A DNA stretch of 64,000 nucleotides from ChocPot-Mid sp043804925 (GCA_043804925.1 JAZDIP010000012.1:1-64000), one strand, 5' to 3'; counted from the stretch's first letter, positions 44,180 to 53,726 are shown. Notes: a model not told the origin generated them from the letters alone. A program made the numbers and translations.

Positions 44180-45655
44180 TTATGCTCCACGGCCTAAGAA
44201 TACTACACCAATGGTTCTGGCAAGGATATAAATATCGAGGAACATTGACCAGTTTCGGATGTAATAAACATCAGTATATAATCTTTCTTCGAAACTGGAA
44301 GCATTTCTATCTGTAACCTGCCAAAGTCCACTAATTCCGGGTAAAACATTCAAAATAATTTCATCATGACCGTTCATCTTGACTTTTTCCCAAGGCATGT
44401 ATGCACGTGGACCGATTAAGCTCATTTCTCCTTTGATAACATTCCAGAATTGGGGAATTTCGTCAAAGCTGAACTTTCGCAAAATTTTTCCAACTCTTGT
44501 TAAACGCGGGTCGTTTTGTAATTTATGGTAAACATTGTATTCGTTCCTTAATTTTTCGTTTTGGGCTAAAACTTCATACAATCTTTTTTCTGCATCAATT
44601 CTCATTGTCCTGAATTTAACAATTTTAAAACGGCTGTCCAAAATCCCCATTCTTTCCTGCCGGAAGAAAATACCTCCTTTAGAATCGAGCCAACTTAAAA
44701 AAGAAATAATAAGAATAAAGGGTAAAGCCATTATGCCTAAGGTAGATGCAAGGACAATATCAAAAATTCTTTTTTTGTAATATGAAGATTTTTTTAATAA
44801 ACGTTGTTGAACTTCAAGACCTAAGACGCCACCCAAATCCCTGGTTGAAACCCATAAACTGGAAATTCCAAAAAGGTCGGGGATAATCATCATACTTGAA
44901 AAATACTTAGAATAGTTATGTATAATCTCTTTTTGTCTTCTTCGGGGAACTTTAGGCATAGCTATGATTGCATGGTTAATATTCAGGTTTTTTGTTAATT
45001 GTGGTATTGTATCCATCCCACCTACTACAGGTACCTGAAACATATATCCCCATTTATCTGAATCATCATCAATAGCTACTACGGGTCTGAGACCTATTGA
45101 AGGTTGCTTATTCAAAGATTTAATTACCCTTTCTCCTGCTTCACCGGCTCCTATTATCATGACCGGTACACCCCACCAAGGTTTTTTGCCAAAATACTTT
45201 TTTGTTAAAGACCTGCCCACCGGTACAGATATAACAGCAAGAATCCACGAAACCAGAAAAACAAAACGTGAATAATCCCAGGGACCTTTAAACAAAAAGC
45301 TCGCAGTAGCCAATATGGCGAAGACAATTGTCGAACTGTATATAAGTATCCTCAATTCCTCGATTGGATCAATACCGAATCCCGGATATAATCCTTTTAT
45401 ATAAAACGCAAAGGGAAACAAACATATCACGAAAGGAAGGATTTGCAGGTAAAGTCCCAATTCTATTTGGTCGTGCCAAAATAACTCTCTTATTCCTAAG
45501 GAGATGAAAACAGCTAATGTCAACATTATTATATCCGACATTAATAAAAGCATTCCTGCCGACAACTTTCTTATGATAAGTTTCTTGCGAACAGGAATAT
45601 CTACATTCCGAGCTTGAACAAGCTCAGACAATTGCTTTAAATCTAAATTTTCCAT
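44180..45655 (-). CDS. WbaP-like polyprenyl-phosphate hexose-1-phosphate transferase
   Basis: A 491-residue initiator enzyme for capsule, exopolysaccharide or O-antigen synthesis: it moves a sugar-1-phosphate onto undecaprenyl phosphate. Four or five N-terminal membrane helices are followed by a Rossmann-like middle domain (VPVMIIGAGEAGERVI) and the catalytic C-terminal domain: RIFDIVLASTLGIMALPFIL, FFRQERMG, FKIVKFRTMR, RVGKILRKFSFDEIPQFWNV and GISGLWQVTDRN. The terminal GRGA is typical of the WbaP branch. The sugar is not predictable. No glycosyltransferase cluster accompanies it. Confidence 0.88.
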   Translation of the reverse strand: MENLDLKQLSELVQARNVDIPVRKKLIIRKLSAGMLLLMSDIIMLTLAVFISLGIRELFWHDQIELGLYLQILPFVICLFPFAFYIKGLYPGFGIDPIEELRILIYSSTIVFAILATASFLFKGPWDYSRFVFLVSWILAVISVPVGRSLTKKYFGKKPWWGVPVMIIGAGEAGERVIKSLNKQPSIGLRPVVAIDDDSDKWGYMFQVPVVGGMDTIPQLTKNLNINHAIIAMPKVPRRRQKEIIHNYSKYFSSMMIIPDLFGISSLWVSTRDLGGVLGLEVQQRLLKKSSYYKKRIFDIVLASTLGIMALPFILIISFLSWLDSKGGIFFRQERMGILDSRFKIVKFRTMRIDAEKRLYEVLAQNEKLRNEYNVYHKLQNDPRLTRVGKILRKFSFDEIPQFWNVIKGEMSLIGPRAYMPWEKVKMNGHDEIILNVLPGISGLWQVTDRNASSFEERLYTDVYYIRNWSMFLDIYILARTIGVVFLGRGA

Positions 45656-46032
45656 TATATCATGCCCTGAACAAACATATTAATTATGCGTATCAAAGCT
45701 CTATAAGTTATCCCTGATTATTTTAACAAAAATTATTTAAATATATCCTTCAAAATAAAAAATTCAAAAATAAGACTAATCAGGCAAATTCCATACCAAC
45801 ATGTTATTCTCAATTTTAGAACTATTATTTCAAAAAATAAATTATTAACATTAATATAATGTTAATGAAAAAAATCAGTAGATATTGTGCATAATAAAAT
45901 ATACTTGTAATGAACATTACTAATTAGGTAGGATGTTTAGAGCATATTTCTCCGTTTATTTAACAAATATATTAACTACAATACTACAAATATAACACAA
46001 TAAAATCAATAAGCAAATATTTTTTTTAAAAA
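45656..46032. other. intergenic region upstream of the WbaP-like gene
   Basis: An AT-rich gap of about 375 bases without a gene. It holds a perfect inverted repeat at 45844-45866. Confidence 0.5.
45844..45866. promoter_or_regulatory. ATTAACATTA-ATA-TAATGTTAAT inverted repeat, possible operator
   Basis: Two perfect 10-base arms separated by three bases, about 190 bases upstream of the WbaP-like start. The symmetry would suit a dimeric repressor, but such AT-rich palindromes also arise by chance. Confidence 0.3.
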
Positions 46033-46068
46033 GAAAAAAAAGCGCTTTGCACTAAGCAAAACGCTTAA
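46033..46068 (-). terminator. rho-independent terminator of the COX24-like gene
   Basis: On the minus strand AAGCGTTTTGC and GCAAAGCGCTT pair around TTAGT and are followed by eight T residues. Confidence 0.85.
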
Positions 46069-46086
46069 TTAACATTAAGTCAAGTA

Positions 46087-46176
46087 TTATCTTTTTTTAT
46101 GTCTGTTTTTACGCAATCTTTTTTTTCTTTTGTGCGTTGACATCTTGTGTCTTTTTCTTTTTCTTCCGCAAGGCAT
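46087..46176 (-). CDS. 29-residue AURKAIP1/COX24-domain basic protein
   Basis: A very short, extremely basic protein (MPCGRKRKRHKMSTHKRKK start) resembling the AURKAIP1/COX24-domain minigenes found throughout Bacteroidota and relatives. Members are thought to be small ribosome-associated proteins. AAGGAATTCTA precedes the ATG, and a strong terminator follows 19 bases after the stop. It lies 64 bases downstream of the HU gene on the same strand, probably co-transcribed. It is below the length cutoff of most gene finders. Confidence 0.85.
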   Translation of the reverse strand: MPCGRKRKRHKMSTHKRKKRLRKNRHKKR

Positions 46177-46240
46177 TATTAGAATTCCTTAATAAATTAA
46201 ATAAAAAATAAAATCCAAGTAAATACGATAATAGATTAAA

Positions 46241-46546
46241 TTAATCTGTTTCACCGTGTAAAGATTTCATGGATTCGTTAACTTTAGCTAAAAAATCAGG
46301 TGACGGTTTGAAAACCGGCACGTATCTTTTTGAAAGTGGAACCAACTCTCCGCTTTTAGGATTGCGAGCCATACGTGGTTTACGGCTTTTTTGTTTGAAA
46401 ACGCCAAAACCTCTTAATTCAATACGTTTCCCGTTTGAAATGGCGTTAATAATGCTACCGAACACTCCGTCAACAACGGCTTTTGTCTCAATTTTTGTTA
46501 ATCCGGTTGCTTTTGCGATTTCGTCAACTATATCTGCTTTTGTCAT
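46241..46546 (-). CDS. HU/IHF-family DNA-binding protein
   Basis: A 101-residue histone-like dimer that bends and compacts DNA. The family pattern is complete: TKADIVDEIAKATGLTKIET, ISNGKRIELRGFGVFKQKSR, and the beta-arm RMARNPKSGELVPLSKRYVP. The DNA-intercalating Pro is in the RNPKSGE arm. A ten-residue acidic/polar tail (SMKSLHGETD) follows the last helix. Divergent from uppS. Confidence 0.95.
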   Translation of the reverse strand: MTKADIVDEIAKATGLTKIETKAVVDGVFGSIINAISNGKRIELRGFGVFKQKSRKPRMARNPKSGELVPLSKRYVPVFKPSPDFLAKVNESMKSLHGETD

Positions 46547-46759
46547 AATTAATCCAAATATTTAGTGAACAATATGTTTTTTAAATTTTTTTACTCTTTA
46601 AGAATAACAAATTTACAAAAGCTAAGTTTGAAAAACAAAAAAAATTATGTTAAATTTTTGAAAAATATAAAATTAATTTAGCTGTATTCTTGAATTTTAA
46701 TTAAGAATGAGCTAATTTAGTAATTCTTTAGTTAAATTTTTTCTATATAATATTACAAT

Positions 46760-47593
46760 ATGGATTGGAAAATTGAGCAAATAATTGAGGACAGAGAAGT
46801 TCAAAAAGAACTTTTAGATAAGGGGAAATTGCCCCGGCATGTTGCTATTATAATGGATGGTAATGGCAGGTGGGCTATTGAAAAAGGGCTTTCCAGAACG
46901 GAAGGGCATAAAGAAGGCATTGAAAGTGTCAGAGATATCGTTAAAGCATCATCTCTAATAGGTATTGAATTCCTGACGCTTTATGCATTTTCAATTGAAA
47001 ATTGGAAAAGGCCTGTTCATGAAGTTGGAATTTTGATGAAATTGCTCGAGCATTATTTGAAAGTCGAATTGAATGAATTACATGATAATAATGTCCGGGT
47101 AAAAGCTATCGGGAAAATCAATTCTCTTCCGAAGGTTGTTCAAAAACTCTTGCATAAAGCCATGACACTTACGGCAAACAATAGCGGACTTACTCTAACA
47201 TTGGCTTTAAGTTACGGGGGACGTTGGGATATTGTAAGAGCAGTCCAAATGATTGCTCTCGATGTAAGAAGGGGAAAAGTTTCACCGGAGGATATTACCG
47301 ATGAATTGTTTATTTCTTATTTGAGCACTAAAGATTTACCAGATCCCGATTATTTAATTCGCACAAGCGGGGAGATGAGATTAAGTAACTTTTTGTTGTG
47401 GGAGATGGCTTACGGGGAAATGTATGTAACTGAAAATTATTGGCCCGAATTCAGAAGGGAACTCTTTTATCGGGCTTTGGAAAGTTATATGACAAGAGAG
47501 CGAAGATTTGGAAAAACTTCTCAGCAATTAAATATATTAAAAAACAAGGAATCATACTTACAGCGAGTTGTTAATGCTATCAGGACTAAATAA
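46760..47593 (+). CDS. uppS: undecaprenyl diphosphate synthase
   Basis: A 277-residue cis-prenyltransferase making the C55 lipid carrier for peptidoglycan and polysaccharides. Motifs: AIIMDGNGRWA (catalytic Asp), EGHKEGIESVRDI, LTLYAFSIENWKRP, ALSYGGRWDIVRA, and PDYLIRTSGEMRLSNFLLWE, read in two parts (PDYLIRTSGE, RLSNFLLWE). The isoprenoid made here supports the WbaP-like enzyme encoded at 44-45.7 kb. Its 3' end overlaps the bamA start by 20 bases. Confidence 0.96.
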   Translation: MDWKIEQIIEDREVQKELLDKGKLPRHVAIIMDGNGRWAIEKGLSRTEGHKEGIESVRDIVKASSLIGIEFLTLYAFSIENWKRPVHEVGILMKLLEHYLKVELNELHDNNVRVKAIGKINSLPKVVQKLLHKAMTLTANNSGLTLTLALSYGGRWDIVRAVQMIALDVRRGKVSPEDITDELFISYLSTKDLPDPDYLIRTSGEMRLSNFLLWEMAYGEMYVTENYWPEFRRELFYRALESYMTRERRFGKTSQQLNILKNKESYLQRVVNAIRTK

Positions 47594-49943
47594 AATATTG
47601 ACTGTTTTTATCTTCTTTTTTTTGTTTGCATCTTTACTTTTTTCGCAAACAATCGAGAAGACATATACTATCCTGAGTATTAATGTCGAAGGTAATATTA
47701 GGACTGATAAAGGAACTATCATCGCAATATCCGGATTAAGGGAAGGAGACAAACTTACTTTTCCCGGTGACGGACAAAACAAATTGCAATCTGCTATCAA
47801 AAATATTTGGCAAAGAAAACAATTTGCTGATGTGAAGATAGAAATCGAAAAGAACACACCTATGGGGATATTTCTTTTGATTAAAGTTAAAGAATTTCCA
47901 AATCTGAGTGGGGTCAATGTTACGAATAATAAGGAACTGTCTGAAGCTGAAATTAAAAAGGAAATCGGGAAAAACGAAGGTGATATTCTCTCTAACTATG
48001 ATGTATATCTCGCAAGTCAAAGATTGAAAAAACTTTATAAAAAGGAAGGTCTTGTTTTTGCTAAAGTTAATACCGAGTTGGAAACGAAGGACAGTAATTA
48101 TACAGACCTGAACATTGATGTTGACGAAGGATTTGAATATCATGTAAACCAAATATATTTTCAGGGAAATCAAGCATTTAATAATAAAGAGTTGGAAGAT
48201 GCATTCGAAGATACCCATACAAAGAAATGGTGGCAATTTTGGAGGTCTTCTAAATTGAATTTAGATGAATATGAAAAAGACAAGGAAAAACTGATAACTT
48301 TTTTTAAGAAAAAGGGTTATGTGGATGCTGCTATCATTAAGGACACATTGATTTATAGTGAAAATAATGATGAAGTTAAAATAAAAATAGAAGTCTTCGA
48401 AGGAGAAAGGTTATTTATAAGAGATATTAAATTTGACGGTAATACGGTTTATCCCGATTTTGAACTTGTCAAAAGACTTGACTTTGCAAAAGGAGACCCT
48501 TACGATTACGAGAAATTCGAAATGAATCTTTTCCAGAATATGGACCAAACCGATGTAACTTCACTTTACGCTGATAACGGATATCTGGCGGCAAGACTTA
48601 TTCCCGAGGAAAAACGCTTTACTCCGGATTCAGTTGATATTATTGTTAAGGTTTATGAAAATCAGAGAGTAAAGATTAGAAAAGTCGATATCAAGGGCAA
48701 TACGAAAACGAAGGATAAAGTAATAAGACGGGAACTTTTTACCAGACCGGGAGAATATTTTAATAGGTCAGCCATTATTAGAAGCATAAGGGCTTTGGGT
48801 GTTATGCAGTATTTCAATCCCGAAGCATTGAAACCGGATATAAAACCCGTTGATGATAAAAATGTTGACCTTATTTATTCGGTTGAGGAGCGTTCTTCCG
48901 ACCAAATCAATGCTTCGATTGGATTTATGGGAACATTCGGGTTAACAGGTGCCGTGGGCTTAACCTTAAGTAATTTTTCAATTGCAAGACCTTTCAGGGA
49001 GGGTGCAGGACAGATATTAAACCTGCATGCGGAGTTTGGCCAGGCAAACAGATATCAACAATATTCAATAGGATTTACTGAACCTTGGCTTTTTGATGAG
49101 CCAACAACTGTCGGATTTAATTTGTATTATTCATGGATAAGATACAATTCGAATTTGAATATCAGAAGAACCGGAGGAGCAATAAATTTTGGGCGGCGTT
49201 TTCATTGGCCTGATGATTATTTTCGAGGTGATTGGAGTGTGAGGTTGCAGGAAAATTTTGTTGAAGGTGATGGTGGTTATTATTATCGAACAGGTTTGTC
49301 AACTGAGTTTACATTAGCGCAAACAATTTCTCGTACAAGTTTCAATAATTTGTTTTTTCCATCAGTAGGTTCCAGATTCAGTTTTGCATCTTCTGTAGCA
49401 CTTGGAGCATTATCATTAGGTAATACTGATTACTTTAAAAATATAATGAAATTCGAAATGGCGCATCCATTAATGCAGATTCAAGGCAATGACAGAATGG
49501 TACTTTATTTAAGCACGAACATTGGATATATTACAGGTTTTCAATCCGATACGATGATAAATCCAATTGAATTATATTCCATGGGAGGCAATGGATTGAG
49601 CGGTTTTGGAGTAACTCCTCTACGTGGATATGAAGACCAATCAGTTGGTCCCTATGGTGGAGGCAAGGTTTTGGCAAGACACATAGCAGAACTTCGTTTT
49701 GCCGTTTCCCTTGACCCTATGCCCGTTTATTTTTATGGATTTGCTGAAGCTGGAAACGTTTGGGGTGATTTGAAAAACAGTGACCCTTTCAATTTGAAAC
49801 GTTCTGTGGGCTTAGGAGTTCAATTAATGATGATGCCTATTGGAGTTATTGGCTTTAGCTATGGCTATGGATTTGACCCGGTTATTGATAAAGGCTCACC
49901 TGCCGGATGGAAGTTTTTATTTCATTTAGGGCAACAGTTTTAG
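47574..49943 (+). CDS. bamA: outer-membrane protein assembly factor BamA (Omp85)
   Basis: A 789-residue Omp85 protein that inserts beta-barrels into the outer membrane. A signal peptide (ILTVFIFFFLFASLLFSQ) is followed by five POTRA domains (about residues 25-430; for example YTILSINVEGNIRTDKGTI, KVRIRKVDIKGNTKTKDKV-type repeats) and a C-terminal barrel containing LRGYEDQSVGPYGGG, the L6-loop region. The terminal strand ends GQQF with a C-terminal Phe. The gene overlaps uppS, and its stop TAG (49941-49943) begins a GAAAATAG repeat array. Confidence 0.96.
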   Translation: MLSGLNKILTVFIFFFLFASLLFSQTIEKTYTILSINVEGNIRTDKGTIIAISGLREGDKLTFPGDGQNKLQSAIKNIWQRKQFADVKIEIEKNTPMGIFLLIKVKEFPNLSGVNVTNNKELSEAEIKKEIGKNEGDILSNYDVYLASQRLKKLYKKEGLVFAKVNTELETKDSNYTDLNIDVDEGFEYHVNQIYFQGNQAFNNKELEDAFEDTHTKKWWQFWRSSKLNLDEYEKDKEKLITFFKKKGYVDAAIIKDTLIYSENNDEVKIKIEVFEGERLFIRDIKFDGNTVYPDFELVKRLDFAKGDPYDYEKFEMNLFQNMDQTDVTSLYADNGYLAARLIPEEKRFTPDSVDIIVKVYENQRVKIRKVDIKGNTKTKDKVIRRELFTRPGEYFNRSAIIRSIRALGVMQYFNPEALKPDIKPVDDKNVDLIYSVEERSSDQINASIGFMGTFGLTGAVGLTLSNFSIARPFREGAGQILNLHAEFGQANRYQQYSIGFTEPWLFDEPTTVGFNLYYSWIRYNSNLNIRRTGGAINFGRRFHWPDDYFRGDWSVRLQENFVEGDGGYYYRTGLSTEFTLAQTISRTSFNNLFFPSVGSRFSFASSVALGALSLGNTDYFKNIMKFEMAHPLMQIQGNDRMVLYLSTNIGYITGFQSDTMINPIELYSMGGNGLSGFGVTPLRGYEDQSVGPYGGGKVLARHIAELRFAVSLDPMPVYFYGFAEAGNVWGDLKNSDPFNLKRSVGLGVQLMMMPIGVIGFSYGYGFDPVIDKGSPAGWKFLFHLGQQF

Positions 49944-49975
49944 AAAATAGAAAATAGAAAATAGAAATTGAATAG
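49941..49975 (+). repeat. GAAAATAG array after bamA
   Basis: TAGAAAATAGAAAATAGAAA starts with the bamA stop codon itself. Same unit as at 27778 and 63531. Confidence 0.85.
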
Positions 49976-50023
49976 AGATGATAGAATAAAATATTTTTTT
50001 AAAAAACTAATGGGAGAAATTAT

Positions 50024-50575
50024 ATGAAAAAAGTATTTGGATTAGCAATAATTTTGATTGCATTGCTTCTTACAGTACAGAATGCAAAAGCACAAAAAGA
50101 AAAAGCATTAAAAATTGGCATAGTTGATGTAGAGATGATTGTCAAGGAATTGCCTGAGGCAATGGATGCTGATAAAACATTACAGCAAATGGCACAATCA
50201 TTTAAGGATTCATTGCTTTCAATCGAGAAAATTTTTGGTGCTAAGATGGAGCAATACAATAAACAAAAAACGATGATGAATCCGGAACAGCAAAAAAAGG
50301 AAGAAGAATCCTTACAACAATTGCAAATTGAATACCAGAAGTATCAGCAGGAAAAACTTGGTGCGCAAGGGGAATTAGCTCAAAACCGTGAAAAACTTTT
50401 AGCCCCAATCAGGGAAAAAGTCCGCACAGCCATTCAAAAGGTAGCCAAGAAGGAATATATGAATTTTGTGCTTGACAAGGCAAGTCCTATGTTGCTTTAT
50501 GCTGAAGACGAATTTGATATTACGTTTTCGGTATTGGATTTGCTGAAACGCGGAATGTCCGGTGATAAGAAATAA
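50024..50575 (+). CDS. OmpH/Skp-family periplasmic chaperone, first copy
   Basis: A 183-residue exported chaperone that carries unfolded outer-membrane proteins. Signal peptide LAIILIALLLTVQNAKAQ; then IGIVDVEMIVKELPEA (strand 1) and a long charged coiled-coil (KMEQYNKQKTMMNPEQQKKE and LQQLQIEYQKYQQEKL) forming the tentacle. FVLDKASPMLLYAEDEFDIT is the family's C-terminal block. It follows bamA as in most bacteria. Confidence 0.92.
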   Translation: MKKVFGLAIILIALLLTVQNAKAQKEKALKIGIVDVEMIVKELPEAMDADKTLQQMAQSFKDSLLSIEKIFGAKMEQYNKQKTMMNPEQQKKEEESLQQLQIEYQKYQQEKLGAQGELAQNREKLLAPIREKVRTAIQKVAKKEYMNFVLDKASPMLLYAEDEFDITFSVLDLLKRGMSGDKK

Positions 50576-50714
50576 TTGAACCTTATAGCAAAATAGTGCG
50601 TTTAATCAATTATAACAGTAGAAGATACTAATAATGAGAAGTAAAGATATTAAGTATATTAGGGATTAAGTATGTAGGACAAATACAATAATTTATTTGT
50701 GTTGTCTAAAAATT

Positions 50715-51449
50715 ATGAGTAGAATTATGCGATTAAAATCATATTTTATATTGCTGATAGCAATATTGATATCAGCATTAACCCTGAAAGCCCAGAAGGT
50801 GGGATTTATTTCGTCTGATGATATCAGAAAGAATTTTCCTGAAGCCCGGCAAGCAGACCAACGTTTACAGTCAATTGTGGAAGAGTGGAAACGCGAGTTG
50901 CAATCTATCGAAGAAAATATCAGGATATTAGAGGATGAAATCAAGAAGAATCGTCTGGTATGGAGTGATGAAGAAAGAACTACTAACGAGAGTGAGTTAA
51001 ACGAACTTAAGAAACTTCAAAAAACTTTTGCTAAAGATAAATTTGAGGTAGATGGAGAATACGACAAAGCAGTGCAGATGCTGATGCAAAAAATCGAGGA
51101 GAAGATTTATGCGGCAACTCAAGATGTAGCGGCTAACGAAGGATATGATATTGTTTTTGATAAAAGCGTTCAGCCACTGCCGTATGTGAATTTCAAGTAT
51201 GATTTGACAGTAAAAGTTTTGCGTAAACTTGGTGTTGATACAAAAAAGCTGGAGGAAGAGCTTGATGCGAAAATCACGAAAGACCCCAGAAATCAGCAGA
51301 GCGAATCAAAGCAAGCACCTTCGAAACGCAGAAGCAAGAGTCGTAGCAGGGGTTCGGAAACAAATATTGATGAAGAACCTGTTCCAACTAAACCAAATGA
51401 AAATCCTATTGAGAATAAAAGAGAGGAAATACCTCCGAATAAAAAATAG
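50715..51449 (+). CDS. OmpH/Skp-family periplasmic chaperone, second copy
   Basis: A 244-residue paralogue of the preceding gene. A signal peptide (YFILLIAILISALTLKAQ) precedes KVGFISSDDIRKNFPEARQA, the coiled-coil, and GYDIVFDKSVQPLPYVN. The C-terminal 55 residues are an unusual basic then acidic low-complexity tail (SKRRSKSRSRGSETN). ATG 50715 is used; M at 50727 is also possible. Two adjacent OmpH genes are typical of Bacteroidota-like genomes; the tail may set this copy's client preference. Confidence 0.9.
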   Translation: MSRIMRLKSYFILLIAILISALTLKAQKVGFISSDDIRKNFPEARQADQRLQSIVEEWKRELQSIEENIRILEDEIKKNRLVWSDEERTTNESELNELKKLQKTFAKDKFEVDGEYDKAVQMLMQKIEEKIYAATQDVAANEGYDIVFDKSVQPLPYVNFKYDLTVKVLRKLGVDTKKLEEELDAKITKDPRNQQSESKQAPSKRRSKSRSRGSETNIDEEPVPTKPNENPIENKREEIPPNKK

Positions 51450-51487
51450 AAATTGTTTTTTATTTAGATTTGATTATGCTATTTTGC

Positions 51488-51526
51488 AGGGAATGTGATA
51501 TGAAATTTTACATTCCCTTTAGTTTT
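51488..51526 (+). terminator. rho-independent terminator between ompH and lpxD
   Basis: AGGGAATGT (51488-51496) pairs with ACATTCCCT (51510-51518), followed by TTAGTTTTT. It suggests lpxD has its own promoter or partial read-through. Confidence 0.75.
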
Positions 51527-51545
51527 TAATAATGGAGTAGTTGAA

Positions 51546-52589
51546 ATGGAAAAGAATGCTTTGTTTACAGTTAAAGAAATTGCAGGATTAATTGAAGGTG
51601 AAATTGTTGGTAACCCTGAAGTTAATATTTATGGTTTGAACAGAATTGAGGATGTTAAACAAGGAGAGTTAACATTTTATTCCGATAAAACTTTCGAAAA
51701 ATACCTGAATAATATTCAGGCATCCTGCATTATTGTTCAAAAAGATTTTAAAAATGATATACCGGATTATATTACAATTATAAAAACGGAAAATCCATAT
51801 TTAGGTATTGTAAAGATTTTAAAATACCTCGATTCACTTAAACCAAAAAATACTTCTTTCATTCACCCAACTGCTGTTGTTGACGAAACGACAAAACTTG
51901 ATAAGACGGCATATATTGGACCGAACTGTATCGTTGGTAAAAACTGTGCAATTGCTGGAAATGTATTTTTGCACTCTAATATTACTCTATATGAAAATGT
52001 CGAGATAGGTGAAAATACATTATTACATTCGGGTGTTATTTGTTGTAATGATACAAAGATTGGAAAGGATTGTATTATACATCCCGGAGTTGTTATTGGT
52101 TCGGACGGTTTTGGATATATTGAACATAAAGACGGCAGTTATGAAAAAATTCCTCAATTAGGAAATGTTATAATCGAGGATGATGTTGAAATTGGCTCCA
52201 ACACTACAATTGACAGAGCATTAATTGGAAGTACAATTATTGGCAAAGGAGTAAAAATTGATAATCTTTGCCAGGTGGGACATAATGTAAAAATAGGTGA
52301 AAATACTGCCCTTGTCTCTCAGGTTGGTATCGCAGGTTCCTGCAATGTCGGTAAACGTAACCGTCTGGGAGGGCAGGTTGGTCTTGCCGGTCATCTTGAA
52401 ACAGCAGATGATGTTGTTATACTTGCACAATCAGGTGTCGCCAAATCGGTTGAAAAGAAGGGCATGTATTTTGGCAGTCCAATAAAAGAAAGATTGCATG
52501 CTTTCAAGATTGAAGCTGTGTTGAATAATTTACCGGAACTTGCGAGAGATGTAGCCCAATTAAAAAGAGATATGGCTGAAAAAAGTTAA
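51546..52589 (+). CDS. lpxD: UDP-3-O-acylglucosamine N-acyltransferase
   Basis: A 347-residue lipid A enzyme adding the N-linked acyl chain. An N-terminal uridine-binding domain (ADVKEIAGLIEGEIVGNP-type block, here TVKEIAGLIEGEIVGNPEV) precedes a left-handed helix of hexapeptide repeats (HPTAVVDETTKLDKTAYIGP). The catalytic His is in GQVGLAGHLETADDV, and GSDGFGYIEHKDGSY, IIEDDVEIGSNTTIDRA and KGMYFGSPIKE are family blocks. It closes the uppS-bamA-ompH-ompH envelope cluster and shows the organism makes lipid A. Confidence 0.96.
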   Translation: MEKNALFTVKEIAGLIEGEIVGNPEVNIYGLNRIEDVKQGELTFYSDKTFEKYLNNIQASCIIVQKDFKNDIPDYITIIKTENPYLGIVKILKYLDSLKPKNTSFIHPTAVVDETTKLDKTAYIGPNCIVGKNCAIAGNVFLHSNITLYENVEIGENTLLHSGVICCNDTKIGKDCIIHPGVVIGSDGFGYIEHKDGSYEKIPQLGNVIIEDDVEIGSNTTIDRALIGSTIIGKGVKIDNLCQVGHNVKIGENTALVSQVGIAGSCNVGKRNRLGGQVGLAGHLETADDVVILAQSGVAKSVEKKGMYFGSPIKERLHAFKIEAVLNNLPELARDVAQLKRDMAEKS

Positions 52590-52686
52590 CATAAAAAAAC
52601 AGCTTTTTTTTAAGCATTTAGGATAGGTATTTATTTGTAAAATAATTTTATTCTTATTTCAGCTCGTTTAATATAATATAACTAAC

Positions 52687-53427
52687 TTATTTTAAACTTC
52701 CCAACTTAAACAACCTGATTGTAAATAAAACCATCCAAGCCATCAGTAATAATCCTCCGGGCATTGAAACCATCATAGCTACTTTTCCCACTCCCGGAAC
52801 AAATGTTACCAGAAATATATAAATCAGCATAAGAAATGTTCCTAAAATTCCGATAATTCCTGTCCATTTACTGAAGATCTCTTTTGAGAGCATGGCAAAC
52901 GAAATCATCATTTCCGAAACAAGCACGAAGAAAAAGCCAAAGAAAACTCCTGCACTACCATGCGAACCTTTAGCTATCAAAAAATCACCGAGACCCGACA
53001 AAAAAAACTGTACCATTTGGTCTGTTGTATGGTTGTATTTATAGCTAAGTTGAGCCATTTGCAAAGCCGTGTTGTTGCTGATAAAAAGAGTAAGACCGAT
53101 AATGAACACAATCATCCCCATAGTCGAGAGTGCCGGTCTGTATTTTTTCATAGCCCAATACAAAGCAAAGATTGCAGGAAAGGAAATTACAAGAGTTACT
53201 AAATTCAAAAAGTCAAGGTAATATAAACTCAGTAGAGGATTGACTTGGAAAAGGGCAAACCTGTCCACAGCATTTTTGGGAATAGCCGTCAGGTCTCCAC
53301 CAAGAGAAGAACCAATAATAATATCGAATATACTGCCGATTACGACTATAATAGCAGCAATAGCACCTGCTTTGTAAACGCATCTGAGATGCTTTTGTGT
53401 GATTTCGGGGTTTTGTGTTTGTGTCAT
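52687..53427 (-). CDS. multi-pass membrane protein of unknown function
   Basis: A 246-residue protein with about seven hydrophobic helices, similar in layout to DUF4386-type proteins. Notable helices: GAIAAIIVVIGSIFDIIIGSS, read GAIAAIIVVIGSIFDIII; LVTLVISFPAIFALYW; and GGLLLMAWMVLFTIRLFKLG at the end. Loop two carries SHGSAGVFFGFFFVL. No enzymatic motif is recognised. It is one of five consecutive minus-strand genes for small envelope proteins of unknown role. Confidence 0.7.
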   Translation of the reverse strand: MTQTQNPEITQKHLRCVYKAGAIAAIIVVIGSIFDIIIGSSLGGDLTAIPKNAVDRFALFQVNPLLSLYYLDFLNLVTLVISFPAIFALYWAMKKYRPALSTMGMIVFIIGLTLFISNNTALQMAQLSYKYNHTTDQMVQFFLSGLGDFLIAKGSHGSAGVFFGFFFVLVSEMMISFAMLSKEIFSKWTGIIGILGTFLMLIYIFLVTFVPGVGKVAMMVSMPGGLLLMAWMVLFTIRLFKLGSLK

Positions 53428-53438
53428 AAACTCTAAAG

Positions 53439-53651
53439 TTATTTCTTTTCATCCACCTTACACGTATTAATCCCAAAAGGCATATATGCAGGGCAAAATT
53501 TAAATAAATTAGTTATCAATAATAAAGCTGCAACTACAAGTATAATTATTCCCCATGTGCCTGTCACTAATTTCGTAAAAAATAAAACTACAAGAACAAC
53601 AGCGGCAATCAAACGGATTACTCTGTCAACAGTTCCAATATTCTTTTTCAT
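53439..53651 (-). CDS. DUF2892 (YgaP transmembrane-domain-like) protein
   Basis: A 70-residue inner-membrane protein matching DUF2892. MKKNIGTVDRVIRLIAAVVL and LFKFCPAYMPFGINTCKVDE are its signature ends; the latter keeps the two Cys of the CPxYxxxGxxTC motif. In some bacteria this segment is fused to rhodanese domains, but it stands alone here. It begins 11 bases before the multi-pass membrane gene, probably in operon with it. Confidence 0.85.
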   Translation of the reverse strand: MKKNIGTVDRVIRLIAAVVLVVLFFTKLVTGTWGIIILVVAALLLITNLFKFCPAYMPFGINTCKVDEKK

Positions 53652-53726
53652 AATAACCTCAAAATAAAATTTTAAATATGTTTAGAGACAATAATATCAA
53701 ATATAGCAAAATATCAACATAATTAT

